NCBI RefSeq assembly: GCF_002286815.1
Contig: NZ_MUNM01000024.1
Coordinates: 62,001-126,000, forward strand
DNA from: Pseudomonas sp. PICF141
GTDB lineage: Bacteria; Pseudomonadota; Gammaproteobacteria; Pseudomonadales; Pseudomonadaceae
Length of the DNA: 64,000 nucleotides
Reading direction: 5' to 3'
Shown: positions 44,691-54,131 of the stretch, in pieces
How the letters are laid out: each line of letters opens with the position of its first letter
Position numbering within the stretch: the first letter of the stretch is position 1
The notes under the pieces: model-generated
Database searches by the model: none
The model's input: the letters and a program-made list of their open reading frames with translations, nothing else
What the model was told of the DNA's origin: nothing
Translations under genes and position numbers: made by a program

Positions 44691-45368
44691 ATGTCGCTGA
44701 CGCTTTACTACCATCCACTGGCGTCGTTCTGTCACAAAGTACTGATCGCGCTCTACGAAAACGGCATCGAATTCGAGAGAAGAATCATCGATCTCGGAGA
44801 CGCGGCCGACAGCGCAGAACTTCAGGCATTTTGGCCAATCGGAAAGTTCCCAATAATTTTTGACGCTGTCGACCAGCGGAGTCTGCCGGAGTCCAGCATC
44901 ATCATTGAGTACCTGGATAGACGCTTTCCAGGCGCGCACCCTCTGGTTCCAGACGATTGGGAGACCGCGCTGGAAGTCCGATTATGGGATCGATTTTTTG
45001 ACCAGTATGTACAAGGACCGATACAACAGATTGTCAGTGATCGGCTACACGCGACCAACGGTGATGTCACCAGAGAGCGATCCATGCTGAAAACGGCTTA
45101 TGGGATGCTCGAACGCCGGATGGCATCCAGAATCTGGGTGGCCAGCCCGGCGTTCAGCATGGCCGATTGCGCCGCTGCCCCGGCACTCTTTTATGCCAGG
45201 ACGCTCGTGCCGTTCCCTGATGACTACGGCCACTTGAGCGCCTATTTCGAAAGGTTGGCAGAGAGACCGTCATTTCAGCGTGTGATCGACGAAGCCCGGC
45301 CCTGGTTTTCGTTCTACCCGTTTGCGGAAGCAATCGAGCAACGGTTTCGTGTGATGAGCCCCTCGTAG
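44691..45368 (+). CDS. Glutathione S-transferase family protein
   Basis: 225 residues. N-terminal thioredoxin-like domain (LTLYYHPLASFCHKVLIALY, then KFPIIFDAVDQRSLPESSII with the conserved cis-Pro and Glu-Ser) and a C-terminal all-helical domain (ASPAFSMADCAAAPALFYA). It probably conjugates or isomerises small electrophiles with glutathione in the cytoplasm. A strong GAGGAGGTGAAAG site precedes the ATG. Class and substrate unclear; monocistronic. Confidence 0.88.
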   Translation: MSLTLYYHPLASFCHKVLIALYENGIEFERRIIDLGDAADSAELQAFWPIGKFPIIFDAVDQRSLPESSIIIEYLDRRFPGAHPLVPDDWETALEVRLWDRFFDQYVQGPIQQIVSDRLHATNGDVTRERSMLKTAYGMLERRMASRIWVASPAFSMADCAAAPALFYARTLVPFPDDYGHLSAYFERLAERPSFQRVIDEARPWFSFYPFAEAIEQRFRVMSPS

Positions 45369-45377
45369 GCGATCGTC

Positions 45378-45396
45378 GAAATGACACTTTCATTTC
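45378..45396. promoter_or_regulatory. 19-bp palindrome before the TonB receptor gene
   Basis: GAAATGA-CACTT-TCATTTC is a perfect inverted repeat of the length of a Fur or Zur site. It agrees only partly with the Fur consensus, so the binding protein is uncertain. It lies 93 bp before the receptor start. Confidence 0.4.
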
Positions 45397-45489
45397 ATGA
45401 TCGCTCCTCTTGTATGATGCCCCGCTTTCAAGCGTGAGCCACAGACCAAGACTCCCCAAACCCGGGCCCGCAGTCGTCGAGGATTTTTC

Positions 45490-47685
45490 ATGAATAGGCT
45501 TTACCGGACCTCCCGCCAGGGAGTGGCCGCCCCGCGGTTTGCGCTCAATTCCCTGAACCTTGGCCTGGGCCTGCTGCTGTCCAGCACCGTGCCTTCGGCC
45601 TGGGCCGCCGCGACCGAACTGCCGGCGGTGACCGTTACCGGCGAAGATTCTTCCGGTTATCAGGCCGACAGCGCTTCGGTCGGTGGGTTCGAGGCGGCGC
45701 CATTGCTCGATACGCCGGCCTCGATTTCGGTCGTCAACGAGGCGATGATCAAGGATCAGCAGGCCCGCCTGCTCAGCGAAGTACTGCGCAATGACGCCTC
45801 GGTGGGTGAAAGCTACGCACCGGTCGGCTACTACGAAAACTTCGTCGTGCGTGGCTTTTCCCTCAATTCCGCCAGCAGCTACAAAATCAACGGCCGCACC
45901 ATCACTGGCGAGCAGAATGTCGGGCTGGAGAATAAACAGCAGGTGGAATTGCTCAAGGGCCTTTCTGGCCTGCAAAGCGGTGTCAGCGAGCCTGGCGGAT
46001 TGGTCAACTACGTGACCAAGCGGCCTGGCGACGTGCGTTCGGTCACCGTCTCCACCGATGATCGCGGCAGTGGTTACCTGGCGACCGACGTCGGTGGCTG
46101 GTTCGGCAGCGAGCAGCAGTTCGGCCTGCGCGCCAATCTGGCCCACGAAGACCTGCATTCCTACGTCGAACACACCAATGGCCAGCGCGATTTCGCCTCG
46201 CTGGCCTTCGACTGGAACATCAGTCCCAATGCGCTGCTGCAACTGGACGCCGAGTATCAGACCAAGGAGCAGCGCTCGGCACCGGGTTATCAATTGCTCG
46301 GCGGTTCCAGCCTGCCCCACCACGCCTCGCCAAAGAAACTGCTGGCCCACCAGAGCGGTTCGAACCCGGTCAGCACCGATGCGCTGAACCTCAACGGGAA
46401 CTTCGAGTACCGCTTCAGCGACCAGTGGAAAGGCAGCCTCAGCGCCTCGCGCAGCCGGGTAGTGATCGATGACTACAGCGCGTTCGCCTGGGGCTGCTAC
46501 GGTTCCGCCAGTTGCGCTGGCGCGGCGGTACCTAACTACTTCAGCCCCGAGGGCGACTACGACATTTACGATTTCCGCAGCCCCGACGATACCCGCCGCA
46601 ACGATGAAGTGCAGGCGCTCCTCAGCGGTCACTTCGAAACCGGTGGCCTGGGCCACGAACTCAGCGTCGGGACTAGCGCGTTTCGCCGCGTGGTGGACAA
46701 ACGTGATGCCATCAATCAGATGATCGGCAGCGCCAACATCAACAGCGAACCGGCTGATTTTGCCCCTTACGACGGCCCGCTCAACGATTCCTACCGACGC
46801 CTGGACAGCCGCCAGTACGGGCTGTTTTTCAATGACCGGATCAGTTTCAACGAGCAATGGCAGGCAGTGCTTGGCGGGCGCGAAGTGCGCCTGGATGAAG
46901 AGACCTTCGACAGCCAGGGCGAGACCACCCGGCACACCCAACGCTATGAGTTCCTGCCCCAGGCCGCGCTGATCTACAAGCCGGTGCAAAACCTGTCGCT
47001 GTACACCCGCTACAGCAAGGGCCTGTCCCTGGGCGGCGAAGCGGCGTGGTTCAACACCAATGCCTATGAAATTCTGGCGCCCACCGTATCGCGACAAATC
47101 GAGGCCGGTATCAAATACGACTGGCAGCGCATCAGCCTGGCCGCGGCGTTGTTCCAGATTCGCCAGGCCTACCAGTATTCGCGACCGAATGACGATGGCA
47201 CGTTCACATTCACTCAACAGGGCGAACAGAAGAACACCGGGCTGGAGCTCTCGGCCAATGGCTGGGCCAGCCAGCGCCTGCAGATCGCCGCCAGTGTCGC
47301 GGCGATTCGCGCGCGGGTCACCGACAGCGGCACGCCAGCCTATGAAGGCCACCAGGCAATCAACGTTCCGACCCTGCGCGCCAACCTCTACGGTGACTAC
47401 GCCCTGCCCTGGCTCGATGGCCTGGCGCTGCTCGGTGGCGTGCAGTACAGCGCCAGCAAGTACGCCAACCGCCAAGGTGAAGTGCAGACCGGGGCCTACG
47501 CCATCTTCAACATCGGCAGCCGCTACAGCACTCGCATCGACGGATATGACACGGTGTTCCGCCTGACCGTGGACAACCTGTTCGACAAACGCTACTGGCG
47601 CGATGCCGGTGAATACATGGGCGACGGCTACCTGTTCCAGGGCGCGCCACTGACCGCCCGGCTGAGCGCCTCGATCAACTTCTAG
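45490..47685 (+). CDS. TonB-dependent siderophore receptor
   Basis: 731 residues. Signal peptide ends near WAA; a TonB-box-like LPAVTVTG follows, then the plug (about 70-190, with DTPASISVVNEAMI and GGLVNYVTKRPG) and a 22-strand barrel ending in LTARLSASINF with a terminal Phe. It imports an iron-siderophore or other metal chelate across the outer membrane using TonB energy. There is no N-terminal signalling domain, so no sigma-factor signalling is expected. Its last 4 bp overlap the convergent gene at 47682. Ligand unknown. Confidence 0.9.
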   Translation: MNRLYRTSRQGVAAPRFALNSLNLGLGLLLSSTVPSAWAAATELPAVTVTGEDSSGYQADSASVGGFEAAPLLDTPASISVVNEAMIKDQQARLLSEVLRNDASVGESYAPVGYYENFVVRGFSLNSASSYKINGRTITGEQNVGLENKQQVELLKGLSGLQSGVSEPGGLVNYVTKRPGDVRSVTVSTDDRGSGYLATDVGGWFGSEQQFGLRANLAHEDLHSYVEHTNGQRDFASLAFDWNISPNALLQLDAEYQTKEQRSAPGYQLLGGSSLPHHASPKKLLAHQSGSNPVSTDALNLNGNFEYRFSDQWKGSLSASRSRVVIDDYSAFAWGCYGSASCAGAAVPNYFSPEGDYDIYDFRSPDDTRRNDEVQALLSGHFETGGLGHELSVGTSAFRRVVDKRDAINQMIGSANINSEPADFAPYDGPLNDSYRRLDSRQYGLFFNDRISFNEQWQAVLGGREVRLDEETFDSQGETTRHTQRYEFLPQAALIYKPVQNLSLYTRYSKGLSLGGEAAWFNTNAYEILAPTVSRQIEAGIKYDWQRISLAAALFQIRQAYQYSRPNDDGTFTFTQQGEQKNTGLELSANGWASQRLQIAASVAAIRARVTDSGTPAYEGHQAINVPTLRANLYGDYALPWLDGLALLGGVQYSASKYANRQGEVQTGAYAIFNIGSRYSTRIDGYDTVFRLTVDNLFDKRYWRDAGEYMGDGYLFQGAPLTARLSASINF

Positions 47686-48011
47686 CGTCGGGCCAACTCA
47701 TGCCGGATGCACTGCTCGTAATACGTTTGCTTGATCGCAGCCGGCTTGAGACGCGAGGCACTGTTATAGGTTTGTTCGGTGATCCCCATGGCCGTCATGC
47801 GCATCCACGGCCGGGGGAATTTTCGCGACTGCAGTTTCTTGCGTGCCCCGTAAAGCGTGAAACCGGAAAGCTTCGCCGCTTGTGCATCTGCGGCGATGTC
47901 CGAGCCCCAACTGCAGACGAAACGACTGTTCTTGCTCAAGTCCTTTGCCTGAGCCTCCAGCGAGAGTGTCACCAAGGCAAATGTCGCAGCCATCCATACC
48001 AAAGTCCGCAT
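47682..48011 (-). CDS. Small secreted hypothetical protein
   Basis: 109 residues with a signal peptide (MRTLVWMAATFALVTLSLEA, cleavage near AQA-KDL). The mature part has two cysteines (FVCSWGSD and YEQCIRH) that may form a disulfide and a basic segment (ARKKLQSRKFPRPWMRMT). I do not recognise the family. It is convergent with the TonB receptor gene, sharing 4 bp (CTAG serves as TAG stop on both strands). Confidence 0.7.
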   Translation of the reverse strand: MRTLVWMAATFALVTLSLEAQAKDLSKNSRFVCSWGSDIAADAQAAKLSGFTLYGARKKLQSRKFPRPWMRMTAMGITEQTYNSASRLKPAAIKQTYYEQCIRHELARR

Positions 48012-48249
48012 ATCGCCGATGCCTAACCTTTTGAAAAGAAAGCAAGTTTGACAACGAAACGGAAATCGGGGGGCCAGCAGTTCGCCTCATTCTCATCTGT
48101 TTTTTGCCCCGAACGGCACCGCCGTTTCGTTGACGGCGTGCGAAAATTTTTTGAGCTTTAACTGAGCCTTGCAGTCTCTAATTTGAGAGCGTCGTGGTCA
48201 GCGACAGGTCATTTGCGGCGAGCGCGCGGTCAGCCGGTGGAGGCTAGCG

Positions 48250-49674
48250 ATGTCGGATCTTGAGCATGTCATTCAGCCCTTTGATGCCCGGTTGGTGATG
48301 ATCGGCTCTGGCTGTATCGGAAAAGGTGTACTCCCGTTGTTGTTGCGCCATCTTGTGCTTGAACCGCAACGCCTGTTGATCCTCAGCCCCGATGACGATG
48401 GCCGTTTACTCGCACAGGAATTTGGCGTTGCCCACCAAGCCGAGCAACTGGACCAGAACAATTACGAGACGGTGCTGGACCCGCTGTTGAGCGCTGGCGA
48501 CTTCCTGCTCAACCTCTCGGTGGGCGTATCGAGCCTGTCCCTGATTCAGTTCGCCCAGCGTAAAGGCGTGCTGTATCTGGACACCTGTATCGAGCCGTGG
48601 GAAGGCGGTTACACCGCCCCCGACAAATCCCTGTCCGAAAGATCCAACTATGCATTGAGGGAGGCGGCACTTCAGCTTCGCAGGGAAAGTGCGCAAGGTC
48701 TGTCCACCGCTGTCTTGACCCACGGAGCCAATCCGGGGCTGGTGTCGCACCTGATCAAGCAGGCACTGGTCAATCTCGCTGAAGAGTTGGGTGACACAAC
48801 GCCGCAACCCACGACGCGCGAAGAATGGGCGCAGTTGGCCAACCGCCTGAATATCCGCTGCATTCACATCGCCGAACGCGATTCGCAGTTTTCATCGAAA
48901 CACAAAATTGCCGATGAGTTCGTCAACACCTGGTCCGTGGACGGCTTCATCAGTGAAGGCAGCCAGCCAGCGGAGTTGGGTTGGGGCAGCCATGAGAAAG
49001 CGCTGCCCGAGGATGGCTATTACCACGCCTTCGGGTGTCAGGCCGGGATCTACCTGCAACGTCCCGGTGCCTCCACGCGGGTTCGAACCTGGACACCCTC
49101 GACGGGTCCCACCCATGGGCTGCTCGTGACCCACAACGAAGCCTTGTCGATTGCCGACTACCTGACCCTTGGCCAGGGAAGGCAACCGACTTACCGGCCG
49201 ACTGTCCACTACGCTTATAGGCCTTGTGACGACGCCTTGCTCTCGGTGCATGAACTCGCCGAGCGCAACTGGAAACCCCAGAGCGGCCAGCGTCTGCTCG
49301 ATGACGAAATCCTCGACGGCAGCGACGAACTCGGCGTGCTGCTGATGGGGCATGCCAGAAACAGTTATTGGTATGGCTCGCGCCTATCAATCCAGCAAGC
49401 CCGGGCTCTGTGCCCCTATAACAGCGCCACCAGCCTGCAAGTGACGGCGGGAGTGCTGGCCGGCGTGATCTGGGCCATTCGCAATCCACAACGCGGCATT
49501 GTCGAACCGGATGAATTGCCCTTCAGGGAAATCCTGCAGATCTGCATGCCTTACCTTGGCAAGGTAGAAGGCATTTATTCCGACTGGACGCCGCTTACCG
49601 GACGTCACTCATTGATGCCCGAGCAGACCGATGAGTCCGATCCATGGCAATTCGTGAACGTCAGGATCACATGA
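48250..49674 (+). CDS. Homospermidine synthase
   Basis: 474 residues with an N-terminal Rossmann fold (RLVMIGSGCIGKGVLPLLLR) and the saccharopine-dehydrogenase-like body of bacterial homospermidine synthase. Recognisable parts are YLDTCIEPWEGGY, THGANPGLVSHL and LLMGHARNSYWYGS. It makes homospermidine from putrescine units (or putrescine and spermidine) with NAD as prosthetic group. GTGGAGG lies before the ATG. Monocistronic. Confidence 0.88.
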   Translation: MSDLEHVIQPFDARLVMIGSGCIGKGVLPLLLRHLVLEPQRLLILSPDDDGRLLAQEFGVAHQAEQLDQNNYETVLDPLLSAGDFLLNLSVGVSSLSLIQFAQRKGVLYLDTCIEPWEGGYTAPDKSLSERSNYALREAALQLRRESAQGLSTAVLTHGANPGLVSHLIKQALVNLAEELGDTTPQPTTREEWAQLANRLNIRCIHIAERDSQFSSKHKIADEFVNTWSVDGFISEGSQPAELGWGSHEKALPEDGYYHAFGCQAGIYLQRPGASTRVRTWTPSTGPTHGLLVTHNEALSIADYLTLGQGRQPTYRPTVHYAYRPCDDALLSVHELAERNWKPQSGQRLLDDEILDGSDELGVLLMGHARNSYWYGSRLSIQQARALCPYNSATSLQVTAGVLAGVIWAIRNPQRGIVEPDELPFREILQICMPYLGKVEGIYSDWTPLTGRHSLMPEQTDESDPWQFVNVRIT

Positions 49675-49710
49675 AGGCCTGACGTGGTTTGCTCCACGCC
49701 AGGCAACGAC

Positions 49711-50415
49711 TCAAATGCCGGAACCGTTCTGAAAGGAGTCGCCCGAACCGGACTCTCTTTGCCAGGCCCGGTGCAGAAGATCGATGACCTCTTCGTCGGA
49801 TGTCTGCGAAAAATCCGTGTACCAATGACCGATCGAAATCATCCAGTCGGGGATGAGCGGGCAAATCAGTTCGTCCACTTCATCGCGCAGCGCCTCTGCC
49901 GTCTCCTGCGGTGCCACCGGCACGGCAACAACGATGCGCGATGGCGCTTGCAGGCGCGCGGCCTGTATCGCGGCCATCATCGTGGCGCCTGTCGCCAGGC
50001 CGTCATCGATCAGAATCACCACCTGATCCTTGAGCGCCACAGGTGCACGGGATGCCCGGTATAGCTTCTCGCGACGTGATAACTCCTGGGCTTCCTTTGC
50101 CACCACGATATCGAGCGTTCGTTGATCAATACCGTTAGCCCGCAGCGCATCTTCGTTGACGATTTGTATGCCACCGCTGGCAATCGCGCCCATGGCGAAC
50201 TCCTGGTGGGACGGTACGCCCAGCTTGCGCACCAGCATCAGGTCCAGACGAACCTCCAGGGCCGTGGCGACTTCATAGGCCACCGGAACGCCGCCACGGG
50301 GTAAGGCGAGAACGATGACATTGGCTCTTTTAGCGTATTTGAGCAACGGCTCCACCAAGCCTCGGCCGGCTTCCACCCGGTCATGCAAGATGGTTTGCAA
50401 TGAAGGACTAGTCAT
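49711..50415 (-). CDS. Phosphoribosyltransferase-domain protein
   Basis: 234 residues with a type I phosphoribosyltransferase fold. The PRPP motif is VVILIDDGLATGATM; VLALPRGGVPVAYEVA is the N-terminal hallmark of this subfamily, often found with stress proteins. Substrate not known. The ATG at 50415 has GGAGG upstream. It follows the universal stress protein gene on the same strand with 81 bp between, and both may be driven by the Anr box at 51471-51484. Confidence 0.82.
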   Translation of the reverse strand: MTSPSLQTILHDRVEAGRGLVEPLLKYAKRANVIVLALPRGGVPVAYEVATALEVRLDLMLVRKLGVPSHQEFAMGAIASGGIQIVNEDALRANGIDQRTLDIVVAKEAQELSRREKLYRASRAPVALKDQVVILIDDGLATGATMMAAIQAARLQAPSRIVVAVPVAPQETAEALRDEVDELICPLIPDWMISIGHWYTDFSQTSDEEVIDLLHRAWQRESGSGDSFQNGSGI

Positions 50416-50496
50416 TTGAAAACCTCCCTGGGGCAGGAACCCCAAAAATGGGCATTCGTTTGACGGCGGCCATCATTCCGATTGGGGCGCCCGCCC

Positions 50497-51384
50497 CTAG
50501 ACCGCCAGAATGCTGCAAGGCACCTGATACAGGATATGTTCGGTCGTGCTGCCAAGCAGCCGCTCCAGGCCACGGTATTGGGTTCTGCCCACCACGACCA
50601 CATCCATCTGATGCTGGTGGGCGAATTCGCTCAGCACCGAGACAGGGTGACCCATGATGAAATGCCGACAGTCAGAGGGTACGCCGAACCGACCGGCCAG
50701 CTTGAGAAAAGCCTTTTCCAGATCGCTGCGCAGTTCACGGGTGAGTTGCGCGAGCGTCAAATCACCGCCCATATCCGCCAGAAAAGCGGCCGAAATGTCA
50801 CAGGCGTACAACAGATGCAACTCGGCATTGCACTGCAGTGCCAGGCCCGACGCCTGCAAGATGATCCGGTCATTGAGTTCACCGTTGGACGGCTCGGTAT
50901 CCGATATGTCAACCGCGGCCACCACCTTCTGCGGCAAGGCATGGCCTTCACCCCCCACCAGATAGACCGGTACCGGACAATGGCGCAACAAACGCCAATC
51001 CAGCGGTGTGAAGAATGCGCGTTTGAGCACGGGTTCATGCTGCACTTGCTTGATCAACAGATCGGGCTGCATGTGCGTGACATGGTCAAGAATGTCCTGG
51101 CGCATGTTGTCGGCCCATGCAACTTCGGTTGTCACCTCAATTCCCCGGCCTCGCATCTTTTCCGCTTGTTCATCGAGCCAGTCGCGGTGTTCCTGCAGGT
51201 AGGTTGCCCGAGCCATTTTGCGGTCGCCTTCTTCGAGCAGCGACAGAATATCCAACGAGGGGATCAGGCCGGCAATGTGCAAGCTCGCCCCGCTGGCCTT
51301 GGCCAGGGCGGCGCCATGGTTTATCGCAGGTGAATGGCGCAGCAACGGGTTGATGACCATTAATAACCGTTGATACTGGCTCAT
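50497..51384 (-). CDS. Universal stress protein, tandem UspA domains (UspE-like)
   Basis: 295 residues with two Usp domains, about 5-145 and 155-295. The second carries the ATP-binding G-x2-G-x9-G-type loop in IMGHPVSVLSEFA and VVVGRTQYRGLERLLGSTT. Tandem Usp proteins help survival under low oxygen or starvation in Pseudomonas. The ATG at 51384 has GGAGG 7 bp upstream. A perfect Anr/FNR box at 51471-51484 lies upstream, so induction under oxygen limitation is likely. Probably an operon with the downstream phosphoribosyltransferase. Confidence 0.88.
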   Translation of the reverse strand: MSQYQRLLMVINPLLRHSPAINHGAALAKASGASLHIAGLIPSLDILSLLEEGDRKMARATYLQEHRDWLDEQAEKMRGRGIEVTTEVAWADNMRQDILDHVTHMQPDLLIKQVQHEPVLKRAFFTPLDWRLLRHCPVPVYLVGGEGHALPQKVVAAVDISDTEPSNGELNDRIILQASGLALQCNAELHLLYACDISAAFLADMGGDLTLAQLTRELRSDLEKAFLKLAGRFGVPSDCRHFIMGHPVSVLSEFAHQHQMDVVVVGRTQYRGLERLLGSTTEHILYQVPCSILAV

Positions 51385-51470
51385 GGGCAGCCTCCAGACA
51401 GGTTGATCCTCGACGCCGGCTCGAGAATCCAGCATCAGGCCCAGATTCGTCCCTTAAAGCTCCTTAAGCG

Positions 51471-51484
51471 TTGATTTATATCAA
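51471..51484. promoter_or_regulatory. Anr/FNR box upstream of the Usp gene
   Basis: TTGATTTATATCAA is a perfect match to the TTGAT-N4-ATCAA consensus. It lies 87 bp before the Usp start, suited to activation under oxygen limitation. It is about 190 bp before the divergent DUF3422 gene and could affect that too. Confidence 0.8.
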
Positions 51485-51677
51485 CTCCCTTGAACGAGGC
51501 ATTGAAAGGGCCACTTGAAAAGAATAGTTCACAACGCTGCTGTGCATCCCCTGGCAGGCTCTTACGCGATGGCCGTTCGCCTGAAAATGGCATTGGGCAA
51601 TCGCCGGTTTGGGTTTGTGACTCGGGTATTCATCAACCAGTCCCAAGAACAAACAACTCCAACATGGCCCAAACAGC

Positions 51678-52901
51678 ATGCACCCGCAAAGACTGATCCT
51701 GCACAACGAGTTGCACGCGCGCCCGTCCCTGTATTTCGATGAGCCCGCCCATGTGTTTCACCTGGCGTTTCTGGCGAACGACGGGCAGTGCGACACCCTG
51801 CTGAGTCGCTGCTGCCCCGGCCCGGTCGACCCGGATGCAGCCCAGGGCATTACCGAGCTGGAGGGCCATGCCCTGAAATGGGAACGGCACGCAGAATTCC
51901 TGACGCTGACGCTGGTGGTGCCCTCCTCCAGTCAGGAGCCATGCTGGAGCCTGCCACCCAGAGCCTTGATGGACCGGGTCGAGCCGTTCATGCAGCACGT
52001 GATCAACGCTGTGCAGATTGTGGTGCGCACCGATACGTCTTTTTCCGGCGATCTGTCCGTTTATGGATTCAAGGATCCCAGCGGCTCTTGCATCGGCGGT
52101 GGCGATGCGACGGTCTGGAGCGATTTTCGCCTGAACGAGGACGGCACCAACCGTTTTCTTTTCGTGAACAAACGCCTGAATGCCTATCGCCTGGGACGGA
52201 TGATCCGCCGTCTGCTGGAGATCGAAACCTACCGAATGATGGCTTCGCTTTCACTCATCACCGCGAAAGCCTTGAGCACCCAGCTCAACGTCTTCGACAA
52301 GACCCTGGTCAACCTTTCCGAACGCAACGCCGGCCCCGATACCGGAAATGCAAAAGCGTTGCTGACCGATATTGCCAACCTGTCGGCGCAAGTGGTCAGC
52401 AGCAATGCAAAAACCCGACACCGCTTCAGCGCCACTCAAGCCTATGCACAGCTGGTTTTCGAACGCTTGGGCGAACTGCGCGAAAGTCATGTGGGTGATT
52501 GCCAGCGACTGGGTGTCTTCATCGAAAGGCGCTTCAAACCCACGGTCAGGTACTGCGCCGTCACCGAACAACGCCTGGAGCAACTGGCCGAGAGCGTGGC
52601 CAACCTCGGGGACTTGTTGCAGGCCCGTGTCCAGGTCGAAATGGAAGAGCAGAACTCGGAAATCCTGAAGAGCCTCAACGCCCGCGCCGATACTCAAATC
52701 AAAATCCAGCGTGCCGTCGAAGGCTTGTCGATTATCGCCATCACCTATTATCTGTTGAGCCTGTTCAAGCTGTTTTACTCGGGACTGCACGTCATGGGCG
52801 CAGGCATTTCCGCCAGAGACGCCCTGCTGGCCATGACCCCGCTTGCGCTCTGCGTCCTGCTGTTTATTTTGCTCAGGATCAGGAAGGCCAAGGAGCACTG
52901 A
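51678..52901 (+). CDS. DUF3422 family membrane-anchored protein
   Basis: 407 residues. The N-terminus LILHNELHARPSLYF is the hallmark of DUF3422. The middle is a long helical, probably coiled-coil region (about 230-340), and the C-terminus has two transmembrane helices (about 345-362 and 380-398) with a short basic tail. It is probably a cytoplasmic domain held at the inner membrane. Function unknown. No strong ribosome-binding site is visible before the ATG. Divergent from the Anr-controlled Usp gene. Confidence 0.82.
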   Translation: MHPQRLILHNELHARPSLYFDEPAHVFHLAFLANDGQCDTLLSRCCPGPVDPDAAQGITELEGHALKWERHAEFLTLTLVVPSSSQEPCWSLPPRALMDRVEPFMQHVINAVQIVVRTDTSFSGDLSVYGFKDPSGSCIGGGDATVWSDFRLNEDGTNRFLFVNKRLNAYRLGRMIRRLLEIETYRMMASLSLITAKALSTQLNVFDKTLVNLSERNAGPDTGNAKALLTDIANLSAQVVSSNAKTRHRFSATQAYAQLVFERLGELRESHVGDCQRLGVFIERRFKPTVRYCAVTEQRLEQLAESVANLGDLLQARVQVEMEEQNSEILKSLNARADTQIKIQRAVEGLSIIAITYYLLSLFKLFYSGLHVMGAGISARDALLAMTPLALCVLLFILLRIRKAKEH

Positions 52902-52964
52902 TACTGCACTCAATCGTGCGTGGGCGGTCTGGCCACTTTGCGGTAGGTCGCACCGTGCAAGACG

Positions 52965-53747
52965 TTAGCGCGCCTTCCAGTCCCGTAACCATTGCAAGCC
53001 GGCTGATGTGTTGCCATGCGGCCGGTATTCGCACCCAACCCAGCCGTCATAACCCAACTGGTCGATCAGCTCGAACAGGTAGGGATAGTTGACTTCGCCC
53101 TGGTCCGGTTCATGTCGATCCGGCACGCCGGCGATCTGGATATGGCCGATGCCGTGGAAATCCCGACGCAGTTTAGTGGCCAGGTCACCTTCGACGATCT
53201 GGCAGTGGTAGCAGTCGAACTGAACCTTCAGGTTAGTGGCGCCCACTTCCTTGCAGATGGCCTGGGCCTGGTCCTGGCGGTTGAGAAAAAAGCCTGGCAT
53301 GTCCCGCGTATTGATCGGCTCCAGAAGCACCGTGATGCCAACCTTGGCGGCCTGCGCGGTGGCGTACGCCAGGTTCTCCAGGTACACGCCGTGATGCCGT
53401 GGGCGATCTGTTTCCGACGGCAGCAAGCCAGCCATCACATGGATGCGTGAGTTGCCCAGCACCGCGGCGTATTCCAGCGCGCGATCGAAACCGCTACGAA
53501 ATTCACTCTCCCGCCCCGGCAACGACACAGTGCCGCGCTCGCCCGCCGCCCAATCGCCGGGCGGCGCGTTGAACAGGGCCTGCACCAGGCCGTTGTCGCT
53601 CAAGCGCTGTTTGAGCTCCTGAGCGCTGTGGTCGTAGGGGAACAGGTATTCCACGGCGTCGAAACCATCGGCGGCAGCGGCGGCGAAACGGTCCAGAAAC
53701 TCATGTTCCGGATAGAGCATGCTGAGGTTTGCAGCAAAGCGAGGCAT
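52965..53747 (-). CDS. hyi: Hydroxypyruvate isomerase
   Basis: 260-residue TIM-barrel enzyme that interconverts hydroxypyruvate and tartronate semialdehyde. Family marks: [20 protein letters not shown], the metal-site Glu in [27 protein letters not shown], and GCEYRPHG near the end. AGGAG lies 6 bp before the ATG. In many bacteria hyi sits between gcl and glxR; here neither is adjacent, which is unusual. A REPIN lies just upstream. Confidence 0.88.
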   Translation of the reverse strand: MPRFAANLSMLYPEHEFLDRFAAAAADGFDAVEYLFPYDHSAQELKQRLSDNGLVQALFNAPPGDWAAGERGTVSLPGRESEFRSGFDRALEYAAVLGNSRIHVMAGLLPSETDRPRHHGVYLENLAYATAQAAKVGITVLLEPINTRDMPGFFLNRQDQAQAICKEVGATNLKVQFDCYHCQIVEGDLATKLRRDFHGIGHIQIAGVPDRHEPDQGEVNYPYLFELIDQLGYDGWVGCEYRPHGNTSAGLQWLRDWKAR

Positions 53748-53768
53748 GGTAGCTCCTATCTATGTTTT

Positions 53769-53837
53769 TGTAGGAGCCAGGCTTGCCGGCGAAGGCGATC
53801 TCAAGGACGCTTTCGCCGGCAAGCCGTGCTCCTACAG
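53769..53837. repeat. REPIN upstream of hyi
   Basis: TGTAGGAGCCAGGCTTGCCG at the left and the near reverse complement CGGCAAGCCGTGCTCCTACA at the right, with GGCGAA/TTCGCC extending the stem. Same class as the element at 29559-29650. Confidence 0.88.
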
Positions 53838-53862
53838 GTGTCGATCGCGTCGACAATTTTCG

Positions 53863-53961
53863 TTAGACAAACGGCCAGATCAACAAGGTAATACCGAAAC
53901 CCAATGTGCAGAGCAAGGTCGTCAACACCGTCCAGGTTCGCAAGCCACAGGCCACGACCAT
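53863..53961 (-). CDS. Possible 32-aa single-pass membrane protein
   Basis: From an ATG at 53961 the minus strand encodes 32 residues, most forming one hydrophobic helix (RTWTVLTTLLCTLGFGITLL then IWPFV and stop). No ribosome-binding site is evident, so it could also be the tail of a lost membrane-protein gene. It lies between two REPINs upstream of hyi. Confidence 0.3.
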   Translation of the reverse strand: MVVACGLRTWTVLTTLLCTLGFGITLLIWPFV

Positions 53962-53980
53962 CGATGTGGTCGCGAGCTAT

Positions 53981-54091
53981 GGCGAAGGAGCTTGCCCCCG
54001 CCGGGCTGCGAAGCAGTCCTGAAAATCTCTGGTGTAGCAACGATTGTGTGAGCGCTACGCACTCAAACGGGGGCAAGCCCCCTCGCCACAG
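53981..54091. repeat. REPIN-like inverted repeat, same family as 1757-1846
   Basis: GGCGAAGGAGCTTGCCCCCG at the left pairs with CGGGGGCAAGCCCCCTCGCC at the right. The inner part GCGCTACGCACTCAAACGGG closely matches the copy at 1757-1846 (GTGCTACGCACTCGAACGGG), so the two are dispersed members of one family. Confidence 0.85.
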
Positions 54092-54131
54092 TTCATCGTG
54101 TGCTGACTGACTTGAACGCTTTGGAGTCGGA

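Noticed and set aside
45154..47475. Open frame of 773 codons on the minus strand
   Set aside because: It lies wholly opposite the TonB receptor gene, has no recognisable domain, and is a by-product of GC-rich codon use.
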